From: an uncultured Prevotellaceae bacterium
Lineage (GTDB): Bacteria; Bacteroidota; Bacteroidia; Bacteroidales; Muribaculaceae
Assembly: GCA_900318205.1 (NCBI GenBank)
Contig: ONJS01000010.1
Span: forward strand, 20,933-84,932
Direction of reading: 5' to 3'
DNA length: 64,000 nucleotides
Part shown: piece after piece, positions 54,149 to 62,972 of the stretch
How positions within the stretch are numbered: position 1 is the stretch's first letter
How the letters are laid out: the number at the start of each line of letters is the position of its first letter
The notes under the pieces: model-generated
What the model was told of the DNA's origin: nothing
The model's input: only the letters and a program-made list of their open reading frames with translations
The model's database searches: none
Translations under genes and position numbers: made by a program

Positions 54149-55135
54149 ATGACGAGAATGTTTCAGGACATAAGACGGTTGCTTGCCGCGATGACACTGG
54201 GTGTTATCGTGGCGCTTGGTGCAATGGCTCAGTCCGATGCCGCTTTCTCTCACTTCTGGGTGGGCAAGAGCTATTATAACCCGGCTGCGGCAGGAGAACT
54301 CAATGCCATCAACATGAACCTGGGTAGCCGCATGCAGTGGGTGGACTTCAAGCACGCCCCCATGAGCTTCTACCTCACCGTCGATATGCCCTATAAACTG
54401 TTGGGAATCAAGTTTGGCGCTGGTGTGAAGGCTGAGTTTGAACGTATCGGTCTTTATACCAATACCCGCATCGGTGCCCAAATCGCCTATAAGCGCAAGC
54501 TGGGCAGGAACATGTTGCTCAGTGTCGGCATACAGCCCGGCATTTTCTCACAGACGTTCCGCGGCAAGGAGGTCATCATGCCCGAGGACGATGCCCATCA
54601 GGGTAATGATGAGGCCATCCCCAAGCAGGATGTCTCGGGTACCGCCTTTGATGCCAACGTGGGTGTTTTCTTCTCCCATCCCCGCTACTGGGCAAGCCTT
54701 GCCGTGACCCACGTGACGTCACCCGGCATCGAGTTGAAAGTGTCGCGAGAGTCTATTGATTATTATGAGTTTAAGGTGAGCCGCGGCTATTATTTTGCTG
54801 GTGGCGGCAATATTCCGATTAATAATACGTTATTTGAAATACAGCCCTCTGCCATGTTCGCGCTCACACAGAACGTCTGGACGGCTCAGTTGGCTACGAT
54901 GCTTCGTTATAACCGCATGTTCAACATCGGCGTGGGTTATAGATGGAAGGATGCTGTGACCGCCTTCATCGGGGTGAACCTTAAGGATGCCTATATCGGT
55001 TATGCCTACGACTATCCGGTATCGGCCATCAGCAAGGCAACCTTCGGCAGCCACGAGGTCTTTGTCACCTATAAAGTGAAGCTCGAGAACAGGGAGAAGA
55101 ACAAGAACAAACAAAAAAGCGTACGCTTAATGTAA
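54149..55135 (+). CDS. porP: PorP/SprF family type IX secretion outer-membrane protein
   Basis: A 328-residue outer-membrane barrel protein from the ATG at 54149; the frame opens at a TTG (54134) inside porT that is less likely. A signal peptide ends near LGAMAQ. SDAAFSHFWVGKSYYNPAAAGEL is the SprF/PorP signature, and SRMQWVDFKHAPMSFYLTVDMPY follows. It anchors the PorK/PorN ring or couples substrates to the translocon. Seven bases separate it from the porT stop, and five bases from porK. Confidence 0.9.
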   Translation: MTRMFQDIRRLLAAMTLGVIVALGAMAQSDAAFSHFWVGKSYYNPAAAGELNAINMNLGSRMQWVDFKHAPMSFYLTVDMPYKLLGIKFGAGVKAEFERIGLYTNTRIGAQIAYKRKLGRNMLLSVGIQPGIFSQTFRGKEVIMPEDDAHQGNDEAIPKQDVSGTAFDANVGVFFSHPRYWASLAVTHVTSPGIELKVSRESIDYYEFKVSRGYYFAGGGNIPINNTLFEIQPSAMFALTQNVWTAQLATMLRYNRMFNIGVGYRWKDAVTAFIGVNLKDAYIGYAYDYPVSAISKATFGSHEVFVTYKVKLENREKNKNKQKSVRLM

Positions 55136-55140
55136 GGAAT

Positions 55141-56583
55141 ATGAAGAAACTTTTTTTGATACTGTTGGTCGCTGTGGCGACCGTGTCCTGCGGCTCGGTG
55201 CGCAAGGGTGGTACCAATGGCGGTGAAGTCACCGGCATTGGCGCTCCCGTGTTTAACGAGACCACACCATTCGGCATGGTACTCGTTGATGTCGGCTCGA
55301 TGCGCGAGGGACCCAACGAGCGTGACTCGGTGTGGGGCATTGACTCCACGGCTCACGGCATCTCGGTAGACGCCTTCTGGATGGACGAGATGGAAGTGAG
55401 CAACTCCAAGTACAAGCAGTTTGTCTATTGGGTGCGTGACTCTATCATCCGTGAGCGACTCGCCGATCCCGCCTACGGCGGCAACGAGGAGTTCAAGATT
55501 GAGGAGGACAAGGAGGGTAACCCCGTCACCCCGCATCTGGACTGGAGCAAGAGCATACCCTGGAAGAACCCCAGCGAGGACGAGGAGCGTGCCATCAACA
55601 GCGTTTATCGCATCAACCCTATCACGGGAGTGAAGGAGCTTGACGCCGCGCAGATGAACTACCGCTACGAGATCTATAACCTTACCGAGGCCGCCAAGCG
55701 TAAACATCGCTTTGACCCCACCCGTCGTGACTACAACACCGACCATGAGGTGGACTATACGGCACCCACAATCAGTAAGGATACGGCCTATATCGATGAC
55801 GAGGGACGTATCGTTCGCCAGACCATCACTCGTGCCATGCAGAGCGACTATGACTTCCTGAACACTTACATTGTTAATATTTATCCTGATACCACGTGCT
55901 GGGTCAATGACTTTGAGAACGCTTATCAGGAACCTTATGTTCGCATGTACTTTGCTAACGGCAACTACAACAACTATCCCGTTGTCGGTGTGAGCTGGGA
56001 GCAGGCCAATGCCTTCTGCAATTGGCGCACCGATTTCTTGAAGAAGTCGCTGGGCAACCAGGGCATCTATGTAGAGCCCTTCCGTCTGCCCACCGAGGCC
56101 GAATGGGAGTTTGCTGCACGTGCCGGACAGAACAAGAACAAGTACCCGTGGGACGGTGACCTGCCCCTGACGGTCGATGAGGGTTGCTTCTATGCCAACT
56201 TCAAGCCCGACGAGGGCAACTACGTCAAGGACGGATACATCATCGCTTCACCCGTCGGTACCTACGAACCCAACGACTACGGCCTGTATGACATGGCTGG
56301 TAACGTCAGCGAGTGGACCTCGACAGCCTATACCGAGAGCATCGACCGCATGACTGACGACATCAACCCCGAGTACCGCTACTATGTGGCACAGGAGGAT
56401 CCCTACAAGATGTCGCGCAAGATCGTGCGTGGCGGTTCCTGGAAGGATGTGGTACACAACCTGCGTTCCGACCTGCGCATGTGGGAATATCAGAACGAGC
56501 AGAGGAGCTACATCGGTTTCCGTTGCGTGCGTTCCAAGGTGGGCCTTGTCAAGGGCCGTCGCAAGAACTGCTGCAAGGACTGA
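55141..56583 (+). CDS. porK: PorK/GldK type IX secretion lipoprotein (FGE-sulfatase fold)
   Basis: A 480-residue lipoprotein with lipobox TVSC (about Cys17). The formylglycine-generating-enzyme-like domain begins at GMVLVDVGSMREGPNERDSVWG and contains VSVDAFWMDEMEVSNSKYKQFVYW, PVVGVSWEQANAFCNWR, FRLPTEAEWEFAARAG, YDMAGNVSEWTSTAY and RGGSWKDVVHNLRSDLR. In the Por system it forms the periplasmic ring with PorN beneath the outer membrane. It is non-enzymatic in this role. Confidence 0.95.
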   Translation: MKKLFLILLVAVATVSCGSVRKGGTNGGEVTGIGAPVFNETTPFGMVLVDVGSMREGPNERDSVWGIDSTAHGISVDAFWMDEMEVSNSKYKQFVYWVRDSIIRERLADPAYGGNEEFKIEEDKEGNPVTPHLDWSKSIPWKNPSEDEERAINSVYRINPITGVKELDAAQMNYRYEIYNLTEAAKRKHRFDPTRRDYNTDHEVDYTAPTISKDTAYIDDEGRIVRQTITRAMQSDYDFLNTYIVNIYPDTTCWVNDFENAYQEPYVRMYFANGNYNNYPVVGVSWEQANAFCNWRTDFLKKSLGNQGIYVEPFRLPTEAEWEFAARAGQNKNKYPWDGDLPLTVDEGCFYANFKPDEGNYVKDGYIIASPVGTYEPNDYGLYDMAGNVSEWTSTAYTESIDRMTDDINPEYRYYVAQEDPYKMSRKIVRGGSWKDVVHNLRSDLRMWEYQNEQRSYIGFRCVRSKVGLVKGRRKNCCKD

Positions 56584-56650
56584 TCCTTACATTAAAAACA
56601 AAAACTGAAAAAACTAATCATTCCACTCATTTTTTATAGTTCAAGCAACA

Positions 56651-57628
56651 ATGGGTAAAATCAAGAGATATAAAAAGAAAGCCGGCCGCTTCCTCAAGAG
56701 CGACAGCGGACAGCGTTTTTTCAACTTTGCCTACAGTATCGGTGCCGCTATCGTTATCTTGGGTGCCTTGTTCAAGATTCTGCACATGCCGGCTGGTAAC
56801 GCCCTGCTTTCCATCGGTATGGGTACCGAGGTGCTCATGTTCGTGCTCACAGCATTTGACAAGCCTGAGAAGGAGTACCACTGGGAGGAGGTCTTCCCCG
56901 TGCTGGCCAGCCAGAATCCTGAGGACCGTCCCGACTTCAATGGCGGTGGCGGTATCATCATCGGCGGAGCCGGTGGCGAGGGCGGCTATGAAGGCGGCGA
57001 TATCAACGTTAGCGTCAGCGAGGCCAAGAGTGCCGTCGGTCTGCCCCAGGGTGTGAATCTGAGTGAGGAGGACACCCTGTCACTGAGCGAGAGCATTGCC
57101 AAGATGGCTGCCGCCAGCGACCAGCTCTCGAGAATGGCCGAACTCACAGACGCCACGCAGCAGTACTTGAGCCAGATGGTCGCCATCAGCCAGCAGATGC
57201 AGAAGCTTGAAGCAACTACCACTGCCCTCAACGATGTGAGCCAAACCCTGCTGGGTAGCTATCGTGCCATCACCGAGAACAGCCAGACTATCAGCGACAG
57301 CTCCACGGGATATGTCGACCAGATGCAGGCCCTCAACCACAACATCAGTGGCCTGAACACCATCTACGAGATCCAGCTCAAGAGCATCTCTTCGCAGCTC
57401 GAGAACATCGACCGTGTGAACCGCGGCTTGAAGGACATCCGCGACATGTACGAGAAGAGCGCCGCCGAGAGTGCCCACTACTGTGACGAGACCGAGAAGA
57501 TGGCTCGCTACATGAAGCAGCTCAACAGCGTCTATGAGAAGATGGTCAAGGCCATGACCGTCAACATGTACCGCCCCATGCCCGGTATGCCCGGCATTGA
57601 GCCCGACAGTGATGACCGCAACGCTTGA
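56651..57628 (+). CDS. porL: PorL/GldL type IX secretion motor protein
   Basis: A 325-residue inner-membrane protein with two helices near the N-terminus (FNFAYSIGAAIVILGALFKIL, about 25-45, and NALLSIGMGTEVLMFVLTAF, about 50-69). Glu60 in the second helix matches the conserved Glu needed for proton-motive energy coupling in GldL. A long coiled-coil-like cytoplasmic tail follows. With PorM it forms the rotary motor that drives type IX secretion. A Gly-rich linker lies near residues 98-117. Confidence 0.95.
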   Translation: MGKIKRYKKKAGRFLKSDSGQRFFNFAYSIGAAIVILGALFKILHMPAGNALLSIGMGTEVLMFVLTAFDKPEKEYHWEEVFPVLASQNPEDRPDFNGGGGIIIGGAGGEGGYEGGDINVSVSEAKSAVGLPQGVNLSEEDTLSLSESIAKMAAASDQLSRMAELTDATQQYLSQMVAISQQMQKLEATTTALNDVSQTLLGSYRAITENSQTISDSSTGYVDQMQALNHNISGLNTIYEIQLKSISSQLENIDRVNRGLKDIRDMYEKSAAESAHYCDETEKMARYMKQLNSVYEKMVKAMTVNMYRPMPGMPGIEPDSDDRNA

Positions 57629-57696
57629 TGCGCCTCTTTTTCAATAGTTACAAATATCGACAGCAATCCTATTTTAACGATAGAGAGATAAGATAG

Positions 57697-59292
57697 ATGG
57701 CAACCTCAAAAAATAAGAGCGTCAACCGCATGTCGCCGCGAGAGAAGATGATTAACCTCATGTATATCGTCTTGACGGCCATGCTTGCCCTGAACGTGTC
57801 GAGCGACGTGCTCAACGGTTTCAGTCAGGTGCAGGACGGTTTGACTCGCTCCAACCGCACCATCATGGCGCGTAACCAGGCCCTCTATGCCCAACTCCAG
57901 GCCTTCAACGAGAAGAACCCCGAGAAGGGCAAGGTGTGGCTTGACAAGGCAACCAATGTGGTGGGTGAAACCGATAAACTTTACAACTATATAGACTCGC
58001 TCAAGCTCTTGATCGTCAAGACTGCCGATGGCGAGGATGGCGATGTCAACAACATCCGCAGCCGCGACAACACCGAGGCGGCCAGCATCGTCATGTTGCC
58101 TCCCAAAGAGACGGGACGACCCGGTAATGGCAAGATTCTGAGAACACGCATCGACCAGTATCGCCAGTTCGTGACCTCGTTCCTCGAGGATCCCGAGAAA
58201 CGCAAGAACTTGGAAACAGCCCTCTCGACAGTGCCTCCCAAAGCCCGTGGCGAGGAGATGAGCAAGAAGAACTGGGAAGAGACTATGTTTGATAACATGC
58301 CCTGTATCGCTGCCGTCACGCTGCTCACCAAGCTGCAGAACGACGTGCGCTATGCCGAGGGTGAGGTCCTCAACCAGATGTTGACCAACATCGACCTGGG
58401 TGACCTGCGCGTGAACCTGGTCAACGCCTTCGTTGTGCCCGACTCGCGTATCGTGATGCGAGGTACCAAATACAAGGCTCAGATTGTCCTTGCAGCGATC
58501 GATACCACCCAGCGCCCCGTCGTCTATGTCAACGGTGGACGCTTGGGTAACAACACCGGCATCTATGAGGTGGGTACCGGCAAGGCTGGCAATTATGAGT
58601 ATTCAGGTTGGATTGAGGTGCTGGGACGTGACGGCACGGTGACCAAGCGCGACTTCAAGTCGAGCTACACTGTCATCGACCCGTTGGCAACCATCAGTGC
58701 CACGATGATGAACGTGCTCTATGCCGGTATCAACAACCCCATCAGCATCGCTGTGCCTGGTGTGCCCCAGGGTAGCATTAGTGCCACGATGACCAACGGT
58801 ACGCTCACCAAGAGTGGTGAAGGATGGATTGCCCATCCCACCAAGGTCGGCTCGGAGTGTGTCATTTCGGTGACTGCTGAGATGGACGGACAGCGCACCA
58901 ACGTGGGTAGCTCCACCTTCCGTGTACGCAAACTGCCCGACCCGACGCCTTTCATTACCTATAAGGACGCCGAGGGTCATCCCAACCGTTATAAGGGCGG
59001 TAAGCCCGGTATCAGCAAGGCTCTGCTGATTGCTGCCGGAGGACTTGATGCCGCTATCGATGACGAACTGCTCAACATTGACTACAAGGTCGTATCGTTT
59101 GACTGCAACTTTGTCGATGCTATGGGCGACTATCACCCCGAGGCAAGTAACGGTTCGCAGTTCACTGAGCGACAGAAGGAGCGCATGCGCCGCCTGCAAC
59201 ACGGCAAGCAGTTCTTTATCACCAATGTCAAGGCCACCGGTCCTGACGGTATCACGCGAACGATTGCGCCCATTCAGGTCATCATCAACTAA
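57697..59292 (+). CDS. porM: PorM/GldM type IX secretion motor protein
   Basis: A 531-residue inner-membrane protein with a single N-terminal helix (REKMINLMYIVLTAMLALNVSSDVLNGF, about 12-38) and a large periplasmic part with four predicted domains. It dimerises with PorL as the motor and reaches the PorK/PorN ring. The start ATSKNKSVNRMSPREKM is typical. The final domain begins near residue 420 (LPDPTPFITYKDAEGHPNRYKGG) and is the typical GldM C-terminal domain. Confidence 0.95.
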   Translation: MATSKNKSVNRMSPREKMINLMYIVLTAMLALNVSSDVLNGFSQVQDGLTRSNRTIMARNQALYAQLQAFNEKNPEKGKVWLDKATNVVGETDKLYNYIDSLKLLIVKTADGEDGDVNNIRSRDNTEAASIVMLPPKETGRPGNGKILRTRIDQYRQFVTSFLEDPEKRKNLETALSTVPPKARGEEMSKKNWEETMFDNMPCIAAVTLLTKLQNDVRYAEGEVLNQMLTNIDLGDLRVNLVNAFVVPDSRIVMRGTKYKAQIVLAAIDTTQRPVVYVNGGRLGNNTGIYEVGTGKAGNYEYSGWIEVLGRDGTVTKRDFKSSYTVIDPLATISATMMNVLYAGINNPISIAVPGVPQGSISATMTNGTLTKSGEGWIAHPTKVGSECVISVTAEMDGQRTNVGSSTFRVRKLPDPTPFITYKDAEGHPNRYKGGKPGISKALLIAAGGLDAAIDDELLNIDYKVVSFDCNFVDAMGDYHPEASNGSQFTERQKERMRRLQHGKQFFITNVKATGPDGITRTIAPIQVIIN

Positions 59293-59325
59293 CATTGAAA
59301 CAACCATAACATCAATATAAAGAAT

Positions 59326-60504
59326 ATGAAAAGTCTTAAATTGATAATCGCTTTGCTGCTCCTGTCGTTCACGCTGGGTAGTAACGCCCAGGTGACAAAA
59401 CGCTCGGGCGACGATTCCCGCAAGAAGGACAAGAATGACGGCACGCCAACCATCACCGACAGGCAACAGTCGTTCTATGAGGTCAAGGAGCCCAGCGATG
59501 CCGACTTGCAGTGGATGAAGATTATCCAGCGAGAGGTGGATCTGGAAAAGGGCAAGAACGCCGCATTGCTCTATCCCGAGTTGCCCAATGAGGATGGTGA
59601 GAACCTGTACTTCATCATCATGCGTCTGCTGGCCAAGAACAAGATTACGGCCTATAACTCGATGGATGAAATCTTCACCGATGATCACAAGATCGACGTC
59701 GGCCAGATGTTTGATAACTACGGTATCTATTATACCGAGGCCAAGGGTAGCACCGAGAAGAACCGCATCTACGAGTTTGAGGATGCCGATATCCGCTCCA
59801 ACCAGGTGAAAAGTTATTACATCATCGAGAAGTGGGAGTTTGATACCCGCAGCAACCGCATGAAGGCCAATGTACAGTACATCTGCCCCGTGCTCCATCA
59901 GGTGGATGACTGGAGTGGTGAGAATGCCCGCTACCCGATGTTCTGGGTTAAGCTCAACGACATTCGCCCCTACATGGCGCAGCAGTATATCTTCACCGAC
60001 GACGATAACAACCTGGCCCGCTACAGCATCGACGACTTTTTCAAGTTGAACATGTACACCGGCGATATCATCAAGACCAAGAACATGCGCAACCTCTCGC
60101 TCAAGCAGATGTTCCCCGACACCGTCGCCTACAAGCACGCTCAGGACAGCATTGAGCGTCGCCTGCGCAGCTTCAACCAGGATCTGTGGGTACCGCCTCT
60201 CGAGGTGCTCCAGGCTCGTGCCGAAGCCGAGGAGAAAGCCCGTGCCGAGGCCGAGGGTGAACTTGAAGAAGGCGAGGAAGGCGCCGAAGTGGCTGAGGGA
60301 GAACCCGCTGCCGCCGAGGAGGAGAAGACCGTGACCCGCAGCACCAAGCGTGGCAGCAAGTCCAAATCAAAGTCAAAAGATACCTCCAAGTCTAAGAAAG
60401 CCAAAGAAAAGGAGAAAAAGACCAAGATCAAGGAACGTAAGCCCAAGTCCAGCACCCAGACTGTCAACACTGGTGTTCGCTCGGTGCGTAACAGAAAGAA
60501 ATAA
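59326..60504 (+). CDS. porN: PorN/GldN type IX secretion ring protein
   Basis: A 392-residue periplasmic protein that forms the ring with PorK. The signal peptide ends near residue 24 (LGSNAQ). The core carries YEVKEPSDADLQWMKIIQREVDL, NLYFIIMRLLAKNKITAYNSMDEIF and KNMRNLSLKQMFPDTVAYKHAQDSIERRLRSFNQDLW. After about residue 295 a low-complexity tail begins: first Glu/Ala-rich (AEAEEKARAEAEGELEEGEE), then Lys/Ser-rich (SKSKSKDTSKSKKAKEKEKK). This charged tail is longer than in typical homologues. A terminator follows. Confidence 0.93.
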   Translation: MKSLKLIIALLLLSFTLGSNAQVTKRSGDDSRKKDKNDGTPTITDRQQSFYEVKEPSDADLQWMKIIQREVDLEKGKNAALLYPELPNEDGENLYFIIMRLLAKNKITAYNSMDEIFTDDHKIDVGQMFDNYGIYYTEAKGSTEKNRIYEFEDADIRSNQVKSYYIIEKWEFDTRSNRMKANVQYICPVLHQVDDWSGENARYPMFWVKLNDIRPYMAQQYIFTDDDNNLARYSIDDFFKLNMYTGDIIKTKNMRNLSLKQMFPDTVAYKHAQDSIERRLRSFNQDLWVPPLEVLQARAEAEEKARAEAEGELEEGEEGAEVAEGEPAAAEEEKTVTRSTKRGSKSKSKSKDTSKSKKAKEKEKKTKIKERKPKSSTQTVNTGVRSVRNRKK

Positions 60505-60539
60505 AGAGAAAGAGATAGTAGTTTTTTTTCATAAGAGGG

Positions 60540-60580
60540 GAACGCTGTATGGGATCAGTCTCATACAGTGTTCTTTTTTT
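60540..60580 (+). terminator. Intrinsic terminator of the por operon
   Basis: GAACGCTGTATG (60540-60551) pairs with CATACAGTGTTC (60562-60573) with one wobble, followed by seven T. Confidence 0.85.
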
Positions 60581-60650
60581 GGGGGAGGGGGTGCATCTGA
60601 ACGATGTCCTCCCTTTTAGATGGCTTAGATGAAAAAAAACTTAAAAAAGG

Positions 60651-60682
60651 TTTGTCGGTTGAGGAAAGTTTGTGTAACTTTG
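60651..60682 (+). promoter_or_regulatory. Promoter of rpsU
   Basis: TTTG (60651-60654) and TAACTTTG (60675-60682) with 20-bp spacing, followed by CGGCGC. The transcript would have a leader of nearly 190 nt before rpsU. Confidence 0.7.
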
Positions 60683-60756
60683 CGGCGCTAAAAATGGAAA
60701 GGGGGTTGTTGATACTGCCTTAAGAAATTGATAATCAGCACATATCGACCATAATG

Positions 60757-60788
60757 ACATCGCTTGGCCCGTGGCTCGCCAGCGATGT
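60757..60788 (+). promoter_or_regulatory. Hairpin in the long rpsU leader
   Basis: ACATCGCT (60757-60764) pairs with AGCGATGT (60781-60788) around a GC-rich loop. The leader (about 60690-60875) has no reading frame of note; structure-based control of S21 synthesis is possible but unproven. Confidence 0.5.
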
Positions 60789-60875
60789 GCTATCCATGTA
60801 GAGCTGCAAACCAAAGGAGAAAATCCAAATATTTACAAACAAACATAACAACATTTAAAACAAAACAAACTCATT

Positions 60876-61067
60876 ATGATTATTGTTCCCGTTAAGGAAG
60901 GCGACAACATCGAGCGCGCCCTCAAGAAATTCAAGCGTAAAACTGAAAAGACTGGTGTCATCAAGGAACTCCGCACCCGTCAGGCATTCCAGAAGCCCTC
61001 TATCACCAACCGTAGGAAGATGATGAAGGCTGTCTATGTTCAGCAGCTCCGCAACCGCGAGGAGTAA
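60876..61067 (+). CDS. rpsU: 30S ribosomal protein S21
   Basis: A 63-residue basic protein starting MIIVPVKEGDNIERALKKFKRK and continuing KTGVIKELRTRQAFQKPS, the bacterial S21 pattern of Bacteroidota. It binds the small subunit near the 16S 3' end, where in Bacteroidota it takes part in occluding the anti-Shine-Dalgarno sequence (known from the group). It has its own promoter with a long leader, and a perfect terminator follows, so it is a one-gene unit ahead of xerC. Confidence 0.96.
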   Translation: MIIVPVKEGDNIERALKKFKRKTEKTGVIKELRTRQAFQKPSITNRRKMMKAVYVQQLRNREE

Positions 61068-61088
61068 TACCGCTCGACGCAATTATAG

Positions 61089-61128
61089 GACAGGAACCGG
61101 CAAATTTGTTGGTTCCTGTCATTTTTTT
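61089..61128 (+). terminator. Intrinsic terminator after rpsU
   Basis: A perfect 10-bp stem GACAGGAACC/GGTTCCTGTC followed by seven T. Confidence 0.9.
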
Positions 61129-61137
61129 GGCCTAAAA

Positions 61138-61169
61138 TTTGCATTTCATTGAAAAAGTTGCTAATTTTA
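61138..61169 (+). promoter_or_regulatory. Promoter of xerC-hpf
   Basis: TTTG (61138-61141) and TAATTTTA (61162-61169, last base off consensus) with 20-bp spacing. Confidence 0.5.
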
Positions 61170-61234
61170 GCACCGAAAAATCAGCCCCTATCGCCCCAAG
61201 ACGGCTTTGAGGCGCTTGTCACACACGTTGTTGT

Positions 61235-62140
61235 ATGCCTATGAACGCTACAGTAGAGAGTTTCCTGAAATACCTGCGCTTTGAGCGCAACCTGTCCTGG
61301 AGAACGGTGGACCTTTACCGCCGTGACCTGACCCAGTGGGAGCGTTATGTGGCTGACGGCGGGCGTGAGTTGGATTTGGCATCGGTGACAGCCGGTGACA
61401 TCCGCGAGTGGCTCATGAAGCGTTCGGCTGCGGGGGATGTGCCTGGTACATTGCGGCACAAGGTGCAGGCCTTGCGTGCCCTGTACCGCTATCTGTTGCG
61501 CCGTGGCATGGTGGAGTCAAATCCTGCTGCCCAGGTGGACCTCGCCAAGTTGCCCAAGCCTTTGCCCAAGTTCGTTCGTGAGAAGACCGTCGATGCCGTC
61601 CTGGATGCCGACATCGACATCGATGACTTTACCCAGGTGCGTGATCGCCTCGTGGTGATGCTCTTCTACGAGACCGGCATCCGCTTGAGTGAACTCATCG
61701 GTCTGCAGGACGCTGCCGTCGATACTGCCAAGCGTGAACTCAAGGTGCGCGGCAAGCGCGACAAGGACCGCATCGTCCCCTTCGGCGACGAGTTGGCACA
61801 GTGGGTGGAACGTTACCGCGACCTGCGCTCAACGGTCAAGCCCGAATGTGACAACCTGCTGGTCACGGCCAAGGGCAAGCCCTTGTACCCCTCGCTCGTC
61901 TATCACGTCGTCCACGACGGGCTGGCGATGGCTGGCGGTACGGGCAAACTAAGCCCCCACGTGCTCCGGCACACCTTTGCCAGCGTGATGCTTAACAGCG
62001 GGGCGCAACTTAACAGTGTGAAAGAATTATTGGGCCACGAGAGCCTGGCAGCGACCCAGGTCTATACACATGTGACCCTAAGCGAATTAAAACATAATTA
62101 TGAACTTGCCCACCCTCGGGCACTTAAAAAAGGAGGTTAA
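61235..62140 (+). CDS. xerC: Tyrosine recombinase XerC
   Basis: A 301-residue site-specific recombinase that resolves chromosome dimers at dif together with XerD. The N-terminal SAM-like DNA-binding domain is about 1-95 (FLKYLRFERNLSWRTVDLYRRDL). The catalytic set is visible: Arg in ETGIRLSELIGL, Lys in GKRDKDRIVP, HVLRHTFASVML (H-x2-R), LLGHESLAATQVYTHV (His and the nucleophilic Tyr). Context (rpsU, hpf, tRNAs, tuf) is the housekeeping arrangement of Bacteroidales, which argues against a phage integrase. The hpf start follows the stop by one base. Confidence 0.93.
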   Translation: MPMNATVESFLKYLRFERNLSWRTVDLYRRDLTQWERYVADGGRELDLASVTAGDIREWLMKRSAAGDVPGTLRHKVQALRALYRYLLRRGMVESNPAAQVDLAKLPKPLPKFVREKTVDAVLDADIDIDDFTQVRDRLVVMLFYETGIRLSELIGLQDAAVDTAKRELKVRGKRDKDRIVPFGDELAQWVERYRDLRSTVKPECDNLLVTAKGKPLYPSLVYHVVHDGLAMAGGTGKLSPHVLRHTFASVMLNSGAQLNSVKELLGHESLAATQVYTHVTLSELKHNYELAHPRALKKGG

Positions 62141-62141
62141 T

Positions 62142-62435
62142 ATGGATATTAAGATCAATGCTATCCACTTTGAAGCAACCGAGAAGCTCAACGATTTCAT
62201 CAACAAGAAAGTGGACAAACTGGTGAAGTACAACGAGGAGATCTCTAATGCCGAGGTCATCCTTAAGGTCGTTAAGCCTGAAACTGCCATGAACAAGGAG
62301 GCATCAGTACGCCTCAAGGTACCCCGCAACGATGACATGTTTGCCAGCAAGGTGGCCGATACCTTTGAGGAAGCTATCGATAACTGTGTGGACGCACTCA
62401 AGCGTCAGCTCGAAAAAGGCCGTAAAGACAAATAA
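62142..62435 (+). CDS. hpf: Ribosome hibernation promoting factor (HPF/RaiA, short form)
   Basis: A 97-residue protein that binds idle ribosomes in stationary phase. The ATG at 62142 (MDIKINAIHFEATEKLNDFINKKVDKLVKY) is chosen because a strong ribosome-binding site AGGAGG lies just before it and it matches the family start; the frame extends upstream into xerC. EVILKVVKPETAMNKEASVRLKVP and DTFEEAIDNCVDALKRQLEK complete the fold. It is the second gene of the xerC operon, and a terminator follows. Confidence 0.93.
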   Translation: MDIKINAIHFEATEKLNDFINKKVDKLVKYNEEISNAEVILKVVKPETAMNKEASVRLKVPRNDDMFASKVADTFEEAIDNCVDALKRQLEKGRKDK

Positions 62436-62475
62436 CGCACTCGTCTAAACATTTTTGAATAAAGGAAACAACACT

Positions 62476-62507
62476 CCCCCTGATGGCCCTGCCGTCGGGG
62501 GGATTTT
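62476..62507 (+). terminator. Intrinsic terminator after hpf
   Basis: CCCCCTGATGGC pairs with GCCGTCGGGGG (two wobbles) around a CCT loop and is followed by GATTTTG. Confidence 0.75.
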
Positions 62508-62514
62508 GTATCAC

Positions 62515-62560
62515 AGAAACCGTCCCCGGGTAGTTGCCTTTTGGGCAACTACCCGGGGAC
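62515..62560. repeat. Large perfect hairpin sharing a 13-mer with 48570-48582
   Basis: A 17-bp perfect stem (62522-62538 with 62544-62560) closes a TTTTG loop. Its 5' side AGAAACCGTCCCC (62515-62527) is identical to the right arm of the inverted repeat at 48525-48582, so the two may belong to one small interspersed repeat family. Confidence 0.6.
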
Positions 62561-62895
62561 AATCACATCAATCCGGCTTGTTTTCCTCGTCGACCAAAAG
62601 TTTTATACGCTAAATGATGTGACTTTGTGAAATGTCGAGAAGCCTGAGGTGGGGTAGGGATTTTTTGCCATTGATGGCTCATTTATGGGTTGACCATAGC
62701 ACTCTCATGGCCTGCTTTTTCATCAACCTGGCTACTTAGTTTTTGCGGCTTTCTATTATATATAATGTGTGTTGGGGCGGATGGTTCAAAAACTGTTAAT
62801 ACTTTTTGATTTCTTGTAATATTTTGAATTTCAGTCGGTTGAATGGTTTTCTGGCGGATTGTGCGGATTTTTTTTGAAAAAAAAGTGCGAAAAAG
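62561..62895. other. AT-rich gap with no gene seen
   Basis: Between the hpf terminators and the tRNA promoter I see no open reading frame with family features, no RNA motif and no repeat. It may serve as a spacer or promoter-upstream region. Confidence 0.5.
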
Positions 62896-62926
62896 TTTGT
62901 CAGTTTAAAAAATGGCAGTACCTTTG
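62896..62926 (+). promoter_or_regulatory. Promoter of the tRNA-tuf transcript
   Basis: TTTG (62896-62899) and TACCTTTG (62919-62926) with 19-bp spacing, followed by CATCCGC. It is one of the best-matching promoters in the window. Confidence 0.75.
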
Positions 62927-62972
62927 CATCCGCAAACGAGAACGCCCCGTATCTCAATGCGCGAAGATAGAC

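Noticed and set aside
61235-62140. Phage or mobile-element integrase
   Set aside because: The recombinase lies in the housekeeping block rpsU-xerC-hpf-tRNA-tuf and has XerC-like length and motifs; no att sites, phage genes or conjugation genes are near.
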